A stretch of DNA of 64,000 nt from positions 1 through 64,000 of the forward strand of contig JBGATH010000011.1 in the NCBI GenBank assembly GCA_044229235.1. The letters run 5' to 3'. The stretch comes from UKL13-2 sp044229235 (GTDB lineage Bacteria; Pseudomonadota; Gammaproteobacteria; Burkholderiales; Usitatibacteraceae). The position numbers and the translations under genes are program-made. Numbering within the stretch: position 1 is the stretch's first letter; each line of letters starts with the position of its first letter. The notes under the pieces are model-generated. The model was given only the letters and a program-made list of their open reading frames with translations. It was not told the origin of the DNA and made no database searches. This document shows, one piece after another, positions 6,409 to 13,430 of the stretch.

Positions 6409-8217
6409 CTAGTCGGCGTAGCGCTCTTTCACGTATTCACCGGGCGCGGGGCCGAGGCCTTTGGTGTGCGGGACGGCGCGTGCCGCGACCTGCTGACGTG
6501 AGCCGTGCTTCACCATCCAGGCTTGCCAGGCCGTCCACCAGCTGCCCTCCTGCTGCTGCGCGGTCCGCAACCATTCGTCCGGTGTCTGCCGTGGCTGATG
6601 CACGCCGGTGGTCTGGATCTGGTAGCGCCGCCCGGCATGTCCCGGTTCGGAAACAATGCCGGCGTTATGCCCGCCGTTGGTCAACACGAAGGTGATTTCG
6701 CCGCCCACCAGCCGCTGCACCTTGAATACCGAGCGCCACGGCGAGACGTGATCCTTGACCGTGCCCACCACAAACACCGGCACGCGAATGTCGTGCAGCG
6801 ACAGCGGCGTGCCTTCGAATTCGTAGCGGCCCTCGGCCAGTTCATTGGCCAGGTACATCTTGCGCAGGTATTGGCTGTGCATCACCGCCGGCAGGCGCGT
6901 GACGTCGGCATTCCAGACCATCAGGTCATTGGTGAACGCCGGTTCGCCCAACAGCAGCGTGCGCGTGCGGTTCGACCAGACCAGGTCGCGCGAATGCAGG
7001 AACTGGAACGATGCGGCCATCTGCTGGCCGGTTAGGAAACCCTTTTCGGCCATCATCGCCTCGAGCATTTCCACCTGCGCTTCGTCGATCAGCACGCCCA
7101 TTTCGCCGGGCTCGGTAAAGTCGGTTTCGGCGGCCATGAGCGTGAAGCTCGCCAGTGCCCGGCCCTTGCCCGCAACCTTGGCGGTGCCTTTCTCCACTGC
7201 GGCCGCGGCCATGGCGGCGAAGGTGCCACCGAGACAGTAGCCGGCCAGATGCACCGGCTGGCCACATTCGCGGCGCACATAGTCCAACGCGTCGAGCACG
7301 CCGTTGCGCACGTAATCGTCCATGCCCAGCAGCGCGTCGCTCTCGTCGGGGTTGTGCCAGGACACGATGAACACGGTGTGGCCCTGGCTCACCAGCCACT
7401 TCACCATCGAGTTCTTCGGCGACAGGTCGAGGATGTAGTACTTCATGATGCACGAGGGGATGATCAGCACCGGCTCCTTGCGCACCTGGCGCGTGGTCGG
7501 CGTGTACTGAATGAGTTCGATCAAACCGTTCTTCATCACCACGCGGCCCGGCGTCATCGCCATGCCGGCACCGACATGAGGGTCCTCGGCACGGCTGTGC
7601 AGCGGCTCCTGCCCATGACGCAGCCTGACCTCCTCCACCGCCTGCTGCGCGCCTTGCCACAGGCTCGCGCCGGCCGTCTTGATGGCTTTCTCCAGCACCT
7701 GCGGATTGGATGCGACCCAGTTGCTGGGCGACATCATGTCCAGCATCTGCCGCGTGTAAAAATGCATCTGCTCGCGGCTGTGGTCGGACATGCCGCGAAT
7801 GTTGCAGGCACTCTGCCACCACAATTCCAGCGCCTTGTTGCCGGCGGCCAGCGAGCTCCACGGCGCCTGCTTCCAGGCCTCATCGGCAAACCGGTTGTCC
7901 TGGGTCAGCGCCTCGTCGAGGGCATCCGGCGGATCCTTTTCCACGCCGGCCTTGCTGCTGCCCGGCAAGCGCGCCTTCATCTCGTGCTTGATGAGCTCCA
8001 TGGCCTTTTCCTGGGCCTGCTTGCCCAGGCGCATTTGCGTGCCTGGGGAGGTGATCAGGTGCAATGCCCAATCGGTGTAGGCCAGCGCCAGCGAGATCGG
8101 CGACAGCCCCGAGTTCATCTTCGCCATCGCGGCCTGCGCGTGCCGGTCCAGGGCGGTGGCGGCCTGCTCGGCGGGGGACATGCCGGGATTGGCGGCGGCG
8201 ATGATGTCGGTATTCAT
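6409..8217 (-). CDS. phaC: Class I-like poly(3-hydroxyalkanoate) synthase
   Basis: 602 residues. PhaC N-terminal domain (about 100-270: WWQSACNIRGMSD.., SNWVASNPQVLEKA) followed by the alpha/beta-hydrolase core. The synthase lipase-like box is GYCLGGT with the nucleophile Cys near residue 328; the catalytic Asp is in VGTVKDHVSPW and the His in TNGGHNAGIV. It polymerises (R)-3-hydroxyacyl-CoA into storage granules. AAGGA lies 7 bp before the ATG. The pairing of PhaC with ackA and the MaoC-Pta fusion recurs in Burkholderiales and differs from the phaCAB operon; no phaA, phaB or phasin gene is seen here. Confidence 0.95.
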   Translation of the reverse strand: MNTDIIAAANPGMSPAEQAATALDRHAQAAMAKMNSGLSPISLALAYTDWALHLITSPGTQMRLGKQAQEKAMELIKHEMKARLPGSSKAGVEKDPPDALDEALTQDNRFADEAWKQAPWSSLAAGNKALELWWQSACNIRGMSDHSREQMHFYTRQMLDMMSPSNWVASNPQVLEKAIKTAGASLWQGAQQAVEEVRLRHGQEPLHSRAEDPHVGAGMAMTPGRVVMKNGLIELIQYTPTTRQVRKEPVLIIPSCIMKYYILDLSPKNSMVKWLVSQGHTVFIVSWHNPDESDALLGMDDYVRNGVLDALDYVRRECGQPVHLAGYCLGGTFAAMAAAAVEKGTAKVAGKGRALASFTLMAAETDFTEPGEMGVLIDEAQVEMLEAMMAEKGFLTGQQMAASFQFLHSRDLVWSNRTRTLLLGEPAFTNDLMVWNADVTRLPAVMHSQYLRKMYLANELAEGRYEFEGTPLSLHDIRVPVFVVGTVKDHVSPWRSVFKVQRLVGGEITFVLTNGGHNAGIVSEPGHAGRRYQIQTTGVHQPRQTPDEWLRTAQQQEGSWWTAWQAWMVKHGSRQQVAARAVPHTKGLGPAPGEYVKERYAD

Positions 8218-8363
8218 GATGATCCTTAGTTCAGCGAGCCATGCGCGCGGCGCGCGCCCGAAGTCTGTTGCGGATGCGGCAATGGGCCACCTCTGCCGTC
8301 ACGACGGCCGGGATGACCAGCCATTCCCTTGTTGGCATTTTCGCGCACGTTGGCGCGGGGAAT

Positions 8364-8377
8364 TTGCGGGGGATCAA
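8364..8377 (+). promoter_or_regulatory. Weak FNR/ANR-like site upstream of phaC
   Basis: TTGCG-GGGG-ATCAA has one perfect and one degenerate half-site (8 of 10 positions). It lies about 150 bp upstream of the phaC start in the 190-bp gap between phaC and the upstream membrane-protein gene. Reported mainly because a better box precedes the convergent Pta-AckA operon. Confidence 0.25.
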
Positions 8378-8408
8378 GAAAGCGGCACCTGCCATCGAAA
8401 TATGCAGG

Positions 8409-8933
8409 CTAGCCAAACTTCGCCCGCCACCATGCCTTCATGGCCTGTTTGATCTGTTTCGACAACAGCTTGATGCGCTGGTACGCCGGCAGGGCACGCA
8501 CGTAAGCGTAGAGCCGCTCTTTCCAGCCGATGACGGCCGTGTACGCGCGACTGAACCAGCCGATGGTGAGCAGCGCCGGTTTGGTGAGCGCGAAGATGCG
8601 CGCAAGAAAGGCGGTGCCGATCACCTTGGCGATGACAAACACCCACATACCGTACACGCCGTGCCCGTGGGCGATCAGCCAGAACGCCGCCAGCTTGAAC
8701 GGCAGCAGGATCGCGCCGGGAATGATGAAAGCGATGAGCGCGGCGTACGGCGGCAACTTCGACAGCTGTGTCTCGACCCAGTGCACCGGCGGCACCTTTC
8801 CCAGCCAGGCCATGAAGGCGAGCATGGAATCCCATACCCACTCCTCGAGAAAAATCCAGATCGCCAGCGGAATGGTGACCAGCGTCCGCATGAAGCGGCG
8901 CGGCCAGGTCTGCGGGGAGTCGGGTTCGGTCAT
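8409..8933 (-). CDS. Membrane protein of unknown function
   Basis: 174 residues from the ATG at 8933, preceded by GAGGG. Hydrophobic segments lie near residues 15-45 (including IPLAIWIFLEEWVWDSML), 60-85 (YAALIAFIIPGAILLPFKL) and 92-115 (VYGMWVFVIAKVIGTAFLA), so three to four membrane spans. The basic, amphipathic C-terminal third (KQIKQAMKAWWRAKFG) is probably cytoplasmic. It lies on the same strand upstream of phaC with a 190-bp gap. An alternative start at 8960 has no better support. No function is assigned. Confidence 0.7.
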   Translation of the reverse strand: MTEPDSPQTWPRRFMRTLVTIPLAIWIFLEEWVWDSMLAFMAWLGKVPPVHWVETQLSKLPPYAALIAFIIPGAILLPFKLAAFWLIAHGHGVYGMWVFVIAKVIGTAFLARIFALTKPALLTIGWFSRAYTAVIGWKERLYAYVRALPAYQRIKLLSKQIKQAMKAWWRAKFG

Positions 8934-8968
8934 GCCGCCCTCGCGCGGCACTTGCCGCATGAACCGTG

Positions 8969-9035
8969 AAACTCCAGCATTGGCGGGCGTTTCCAGCCAT
9001 TTTTGGCCTGGAAGCCGCGCCAGTGCTGGTGTTTA
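8969..9035. repeat. 66-bp two-tier palindrome, copy 2 (overlaps fbp stop codon)
   Basis: Left arm AAACTCCAGCATTGGCGGGC; right arm GCCGCGCCAGTGCTGGTGTTTA. The inner hairpin is TTCCAG-CC-ATTTTT-GG-CCTGGAA. The last three bases (9033-9035) are the complement of the fbp TAA, so the element's edge supplies that gene's stop codon. The outer arms are less perfectly paired than in copy 1. Confidence 0.85.
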
Positions 9036-10052
9036 GCCTTGGTGATACGCCACCACGCGCTCGACTTCGCGCTTTGAGCCGAGCACCACCGGCACGCGCT
9101 GGTGCAAGCCGGTGGGCTGCACATCGAGTATGCGCGCGACGCCGGTCGAGGCCGCGCCACCGGCCTGCTCGACGATCATGGCCATGGGATTGGCTTCGTA
9201 CATCAGCCGCAGGCGCCCGGGCTTGCCGGGGTCCTTCAGGTCACGCGGGTACATGAAGATGCCGCCGCGGGTGAGGATGCGAAATACGTCGGCCACCATC
9301 GAGGCCACCCAGCGCATGTTGAAATCCATGCCGCGCGGCCCCGACTTTCCCGCCAAAAGCTCGTCGATGTAGCGCTTCATGGGCGGCTCCCAGAAGCGCA
9401 TGTTCGACATGTTGATGGCGAATTCCTTTGTTTCCTCGGGAATGCGAATGTGCTCCTGCGTGAGCACGAACGAACCCAGCTCGCGGTCCAGCGTGAAGAC
9501 GTGCACGCCGTTGCCCAGCGTCAGAACCAGCACGGTCGACGGGCCATAGACGGCGAAGCCCGCGCAAACCTGCTTGCTGCCCGGCTGCAGGAACGCCTCG
9601 GCGCTCGGTTCGGTCACGCCCTCCGGACACTTCAGCACTGAAAAGATGGTGCCGACGCTGACGTTGACATCGATGTTGGACGAGCCGTCGAGCGGATCGA
9701 ACAACAGCAGGTACTCGCCCTTGGGATAGCGGTGCGGAATGGCATGCGGTCCCTCCATTTCCTCGGAGGCCATGGCGGCAAGGTGCCCGCCCCACTCGTT
9801 GGCTTCGAGCAGGATTTCGTTGGCGATGACGTCGAGTTTTTTCTGCGCCTCGCCCTGCACATTGATCGCGGCATCGGCGCCGGCGGCGGCGTGTTCGCCC
9901 AGCAGCCCGGCCAGCGCGCCCTTGCCGACGTTGATGGAGATGGCCTTGATGGCGCGCGACACGACTTCGATCAGCAAACGCAGGTCTGCCGGCACCGCCT
10001 GGTGCTCGTATTGCTCGTCGATTAGGAAGCGGGTGAGTGTGGCGCGTTTCAT
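9033..10052 (-). CDS. fbp: Class I fructose-1,6-bisphosphatase
   Basis: 339 residues, full length for class I FBPase. Metal and substrate motifs are visible: EGPHAIPHRYPKGEYLLLFDPLDGSSNIDVNVSVGTIFSV (around residues 100-135, containing the DPLDGSSN signature), and GGIFMYPRD and RLMYEANPMAMIVEQAGG near the C-terminus. It removes the 1-phosphate in gluconeogenesis or a Calvin-type cycle. The start overlaps the ubiJ stop as ATGA, so translation is likely coupled. Its presence at the end of a quinone operon is unusual. The stop codon lies in a palindromic element. Confidence 0.96.
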   Translation of the reverse strand: MKRATLTRFLIDEQYEHQAVPADLRLLIEVVSRAIKAISINVGKGALAGLLGEHAAAGADAAINVQGEAQKKLDVIANEILLEANEWGGHLAAMASEEMEGPHAIPHRYPKGEYLLLFDPLDGSSNIDVNVSVGTIFSVLKCPEGVTEPSAEAFLQPGSKQVCAGFAVYGPSTVLVLTLGNGVHVFTLDRELGSFVLTQEHIRIPEETKEFAINMSNMRFWEPPMKRYIDELLAGKSGPRGMDFNMRWVASMVADVFRILTRGGIFMYPRDLKDPGKPGRLRLMYEANPMAMIVEQAGGAASTGVARILDVQPTGLHQRVPVVLGSKREVERVVAYHQG

Positions 10053-10657
10053 GTCGATGTCGTGGTGGGTGGATGGCTGATCAGATCGAGGCGCGCTTCC
10101 AGCCGCGCGATGTCGTCGCGCAAGGCTTCATTGGCCCGCGCCAGCGCGTCGAGGTCCTGCGTGGTGATGAACGCCCGGCGCTCTTCGGTGAGGTATTCGG
10201 CGAGGTTGGCGCTAAGGCGATCTTGCGCCTCCTGCTGCCATGCGTGCGTGCTGCGCGCGGCACCAGCGATGCGGTGCGCCGCAATGTCGCCGACCACGCG
10301 GCTAAGATCCTCCTCGAAGTCCCACTCCAGGTGGCGCGACAGGTCGGCCAGCAGTGCCGCCAACTCGCTGTCGCCCTCAAACTTGACTTCGCGCATCGCC
10401 GCCTCGTCCTTCGCGGCAAGGCGCGGCAGCAGCCGCAGCGGCACGCCGAAACTGACATCCGCGGCGCCCGTGCCGCCGACGCCCACCGGTTCGACCTCGC
10501 CCGCCGGCGTGATGCGCACGCGGCCGGCAGCCGGGCCGATGCTGAGCGCGATTTCCTTGTGGGCGTGGCGGCCCAGCTGCTCGCGCGCCAGCGGATAGTC
10601 GGCGAGTACGCGATTGAGTGCCTTGCTGAAGAAAAAACCGACGGCTGGTGTCGCCAT
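10049..10657 (-). CDS. ubiJ: SCP2-domain ubiquinone biosynthesis accessory protein UbiJ
   Basis: 202 residues, typical size. The N-terminal two thirds form an SCP2-like lipid-binding domain (ALNRVLADYPLAREQLGRHAHKEIAL.., VSFGVPLRLLPRL, VKFEGDSELAALLADLSRHLEWDFEEDLSRVVGD). A C-terminal coiled-coil segment follows (ALARANEALRDDIARLEARLDLI). UbiJ binds the lipid intermediates of the soluble Ubi complex in coenzyme Q biosynthesis. It follows ubiE and an intervening small gene on the same strand. The UbiB kinase gene that normally follows is absent, and fbp takes its place. Confidence 0.9.
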   Translation of the reverse strand: MATPAVGFFFSKALNRVLADYPLAREQLGRHAHKEIALSIGPAAGRVRITPAGEVEPVGVGGTGAADVSFGVPLRLLPRLAAKDEAAMREVKFEGDSELAALLADLSRHLEWDFEEDLSRVVGDIAAHRIAGAARSTHAWQQEAQDRLSANLAEYLTEERRAFITTQDLDALARANEALRDDIARLEARLDLISHPPTTTST

Positions 10658-10667
10658 GCCGCCGTGC

Positions 10668-11024
10668 CTACCTGCTGAAACGCACGACGTAGTTGAGTTC
10701 CACGTCGGCGTCGGTGCGGTTCTCCCACTGCAGGCAGTACTTGTTGCGCGACCTGGCTTCGAACAGGCCCGACTCGCCCAGCGTGCGATCCAACTTCACC
10801 GGGTGATAGACCTGGTCGGCGCTGAGGCGATAGTTGAGCTCAAAGTTGATTTTCTTGGCCGCCTCAAAACGGTACTCCAGCTTCTGCCCGGCCTCCATCT
10901 GAAAACATTTCTCGAAGGGCTTGCTGGGCTTGAGCGCCACCGGCTTGGCGGCCTGGCCGCCGGCCTGGGCCAACGCCGGCGGGGCCAGCATGGCGAACAG
11001 CATTGCCGCGCAGATCTTTTTCAT
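10668..11024 (-). CDS. Small periplasmic protein of unknown function in the ubi operon
   Basis: 118 residues. A clear Sec signal peptide (MKKICAAMLFAMLAPPALA, cleavage after ALA) is followed by a mature domain of about 95 residues with two Cys (FEKCFQMEAG and NKYCLQWENRT), perhaps a disulphide, in a beta-rich pattern (LEYRFEA, INFELNYRL, VELNYVVRFSR). Its start overlaps the ubiE stop as ATGA, and ubiJ begins 10 bp after its stop, so it is embedded in the operon. Family not recognised. Confidence 0.75.
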   Translation of the reverse strand: MKKICAAMLFAMLAPPALAQAGGQAAKPVALKPSKPFEKCFQMEAGQKLEYRFEAAKKINFELNYRLSADQVYHPVKLDRTLGESGLFEARSRNKYCLQWENRTDADVELNYVVRFSR

Positions 11025-11764
11025 GGCTTCACTCCTTTGTGCACCGCCACCACCCCGGCCGTGAGATTGAAATATTCGACGCGCGTGAGGCCGGCCGCTT
11101 CCATCATGCCTTTGAGCGTGTCTTGGTCGGGGTGCATGCGTATCGATTCGGCGAGGTATTGGTAGCTGGCCTCGTCCTTGGCTACATATTTACCGATCTT
11201 GGGCAGCAGCTTGAACGAGTAGGCGTCGTATACCTTGGTCAGCGAGGGGTGCACCTTGGAGAATTCCACCACCAGCAGACGGCCGCCGGGTTTCAGCACC
11301 CGCGTCATCTCGGCCAGCGCCCGGTCCTTGTGCGTCATGTTGCGCAGGCCGAAGGCTACCGTCACCAGGTCGAAGTGGTCGGCCGGAAAAGGCAGTGACT
11401 CGGCGTCGCACAGCGCCCCCGGCAGTACCAGGCCGGCATCGATGAGCCGGTCGCGGCCGACGCGCAGCATGGCTTCGTTGATGTCGGTCTGCCAGACCTG
11501 CCCCGTTGGCCCGGCCAGCTTGGCGAAGGCGATGGCCAGATCGCCCGAGCCGGAGGCCACGTCGAGGATGTTTTCGCCCGGCTTGACGTTGGCCAGATCC
11601 ACCGCGAAGCGCTTCCACAGCCGGTGCAGGCCGCCCGACATCAGGTCGTTCATGATGTCGTAGGACGGGGCGACGGATTTGAATACGTCGCGCACGCGCG
11701 AGGATTTCTCCTCTTCGCGTACTTCCTGAAAACCAAAGTGGGTGGTCTTGTCCGTGCTATCCAT
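11021..11764 (-). CDS. ubiE: Ubiquinone/menaquinone C-methyltransferase UbiE
   Basis: 247 residues, normal length. It starts MDSTDKTTHFGFQEV, the standard N-terminus, so the start at 11764 is chosen over a long upstream extension. SAM motif I is LDVASGSGDLA, and the UbiE signatures YDIMNDLMSGGLHRLWKR and LRNMTHKDRALAEMTRVLKPGGRL are intact. It C-methylates the demethoxy-quinol intermediate using SAM. It overlaps the upstream NTF2-like gene by 8 bp and the downstream small gene by 4 bp. Confidence 0.97.
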   Translation of the reverse strand: MDSTDKTTHFGFQEVREEEKSSRVRDVFKSVAPSYDIMNDLMSGGLHRLWKRFAVDLANVKPGENILDVASGSGDLAIAFAKLAGPTGQVWQTDINEAMLRVGRDRLIDAGLVLPGALCDAESLPFPADHFDLVTVAFGLRNMTHKDRALAEMTRVLKPGGRLLVVEFSKVHPSLTKVYDAYSFKLLPKIGKYVAKDEASYQYLAESIRMHPDQDTLKGMMEAAGLTRVEYFNLTAGVVAVHKGVKP

Positions 11765-12155
11765 GATCGATCCGGGTGCGTGGTTCTTCGTAGGCCGTGA
11801 CACAGGCAACCTTCCAGCCGCCGGCGCGGCGCGCCAGAGCATACGAGGTATTGAATTGGCGCGGGGCCTTACCGGTGCGGGTAATCGTCCAGGCGACATC
11901 GGCAACACAGAAGTCGCTGCCCTGGGCGACAAAGGCCCGCGGCGCAAAATCGGCACGCACGAATCCGTCGTCGGCGTACTGCGCGCAAAGCGCCACGTTG
12001 TTCGCGTCCAGCGCCGCGGCATCGACGAACACGCCGTTGCCACCGGCGTGCACGATCATGGCCGGCAAATCGTAATGGGCCGACACCGCCGGCCCGTCGA
12101 GCCGGTTGAAGGCATCGCGGTAGCTTTCAAGAAACTGGCGGATTTCAGCGGGCAT
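11757..12155 (-). CDS. SnoaL/NTF2-like domain protein
   Basis: 132 residues, one cone-shaped NTF2-like domain: an N-terminal helix (EIRQFLESYRDAFNRLDGPAVSAHYDLPAMIV), then beta-strands ending AGGWKVACVTAYEE. Members of this fold (DUF4440/SnoaL) act as isomerases, hydrolases or binding domains; nothing here fixes the substrate. It sits 14 bp after DUF971 and overlaps ubiE by 8 bp, so it belongs to the quinone operon. Confidence 0.8.
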   Translation of the reverse strand: MPAEIRQFLESYRDAFNRLDGPAVSAHYDLPAMIVHAGGNGVFVDAAALDANNVALCAQYADDGFVRADFAPRAFVAQGSDFCVADVAWTITRTGKAPRQFNTSYALARRAGGWKVACVTAYEEPRTRIDHG

Positions 12156-12169
12156 GGCGGGTGCGTGCG

Positions 12170-12577
12170 TTATTCGCGGGAGGCCTTGGCCGCCTGCATG
12201 CGCGCGAGATAACTGTTCCAGTATTCGTCCTGGCGCACGCCGAGGTCGAAAAAATAGTCCCAGGAGTAGATGCCGGTATCGTGGCCGTCGGAAAACACCA
12301 GCTTGACGGCGTAGGTGCCGACCGGCTCGATGGCGGTGATGTCGACATTTTTCTTGCCGACCTGCAGGACTTCCTGCCCGGGGCCGTGGCCGCGCACTTC
12401 CGCCGAGGGCGAAAACACCCGCAGGTATTCGCAGGAAAAGCGAAAGGTACGGGAATTGTCGAAACTGATTTCGAGTTCGCGCGACTTCTGGTGCAGCTTG
12501 AGTTCGGTGGGGCGCGGGGTTTGGGCAGTGAGACCGGCCATGGATTTGCGTTCTGTCTGGAGTTGGTCAAGATGCAT
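12170..12577 (-). CDS. DUF971 protein (gamma-butyrobetaine hydroxylase-like N-terminal domain)
   Basis: 135 residues. Standard betaproteobacterial DUF971: TELKLHQKSRELEISFDNSRTFRFSCEYLRVFSPSAEVRGHG, then YAVKLVFSDGHDTGIYSWDYFFDLG. Some homologues suggest an iron-sulfur or metal-related role, which is not demonstrated by this sequence. The start at 12577 has a good GGAG 6 bp upstream. A second candidate (MAGLTAQ at 12541) agrees with many database starts but lacks a ribosome-binding site. It is the first gene of the operon running to fbp, and divergent from phoB. Confidence 0.9.
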   Translation of the reverse strand: MHLDQLQTERKSMAGLTAQTPRPTELKLHQKSRELEISFDNSRTFRFSCEYLRVFSPSAEVRGHGPGQEVLQVGKKNVDITAIEPVGTYAVKLVFSDGHDTGIYSWDYFFDLGVRQDEYWNSYLARMQAAKASRE

Positions 12578-12611
12578 TTTACTCTCCGCCTCCCTGCCGG
12601 CACTGCCATCG

Positions 12612-12645
12612 CTGTCACAGAAGCTTCACAATGCTGAAATATGAT
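12612..12645 (+). promoter_or_regulatory. Probable Pho box and -10 element of phoBR
   Basis: CTGTCAC-AGAA-GCTTCAC (12612-12629) has the 7-4-7 architecture of a Pho box (consensus CTGTCAT repeated every 11 bp). The first half is perfect and the second matches 4 of 7. TATGAT at 12640-12645 follows 10 bp later, exactly where PhoB-activated promoters keep their -10, with no -35 needed. The predicted transcript begins near 12652, giving a leader of about 24 nt. This implies autoregulation under phosphate limitation. Confidence 0.6.
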
Positions 12646-12675
12646 GGCTGCACACCCACAGAGGCTGTTGCCCAG

Positions 12676-13362
12676 ATGAACCCGACCATCCTCGTTGTCG
12701 AAGACGAACCCGCCATCCAGGATCTCATCCAGGTCAACCTGGAAATGGGTGGCTACCGGGTGCTGACCCATGACAACGCCGAAGCCGCGCTCAAGGGCAT
12801 CCAGCACGAACTGCCGGACCTGGCGCTGCTCGACTGGATGCTGCCGGGCATGAGCGGCGTCGAGCTGGCGCGCCGCTTGCGCGGCGACTCGCGCACCAAG
12901 TCACTGCCCATCATCCTGCTCACGGCCAAGGGCGAGGAAGAGGACAAGCTCAAGGGCCTGGACTCCGGCGCGGATGACTACATCACCAAACCGTTTTCGC
13001 TGAAGGAACTGGAAGCGCGCATCAAGGCGGTGCTGCGCCGTCGCGCGCCCGAGCTCACGCAGGACGTGATCGAATACCACGGTCTCAGGCTCGACCCTGC
13101 CTCGCACAAGGTGACGGGTCATGGCCAGACCTTGTCGATGGGGCCCACCGAATTCCGGCTCCTGCATTTCTTCATGACGCACCTCGAGCGCGTGTACAGC
13201 CGCACGCAGCTGCTCGATTTTGTCTGGGGCGATCATGTGTTCATCGAGGAGCGCACGGTGGACGTGCACATCCGCCGCCTGCGCAGCGCGCTGGCGCCAT
13301 CCCGCCACGACGATTTCGTGCACACCGTGCGCGGCAGCGGCTATCGCTTCGCCAGGGACTGA
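12676..13362 (+). CDS. phoB: Phosphate regulon response regulator PhoB
   Basis: 228 residues. Receiver domain with phosphoacceptor Asp53 (LLDWMLPG), acidic pocket EDE at 9-11 and Lys105 (ITKPF). The OmpR-type winged-helix domain occupies about 130-228 (GPTEFRLLHFFMTHLERVYSRTQLLDFVWG, then RTVDVHIRRLRSAL and HTVRGSGYRF). The DWMLPG motif and VYSRTQLLD are typical of PhoB. It binds Pho boxes when phosphorylated by PhoR, encoded 68 bp downstream. The ATG at 12676 is preferred over an upstream in-frame start lying in the promoter. Confidence 0.95.
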   Translation: MNPTILVVEDEPAIQDLIQVNLEMGGYRVLTHDNAEAALKGIQHELPDLALLDWMLPGMSGVELARRLRGDSRTKSLPIILLTAKGEEEDKLKGLDSGADDYITKPFSLKELEARIKAVLRRRAPELTQDVIEYHGLRLDPASHKVTGHGQTLSMGPTEFRLLHFFMTHLERVYSRTQLLDFVWGDHVFIEERTVDVHIRRLRSALAPSRHDDFVHTVRGSGYRFARD

Positions 13363-13430
13363 GCAAGACTGGCGCCCGGGCGGACGCCGCGTAGCTCGAC
13401 AATGCCGCTGCGGAGTAACATGAGGCCGTC

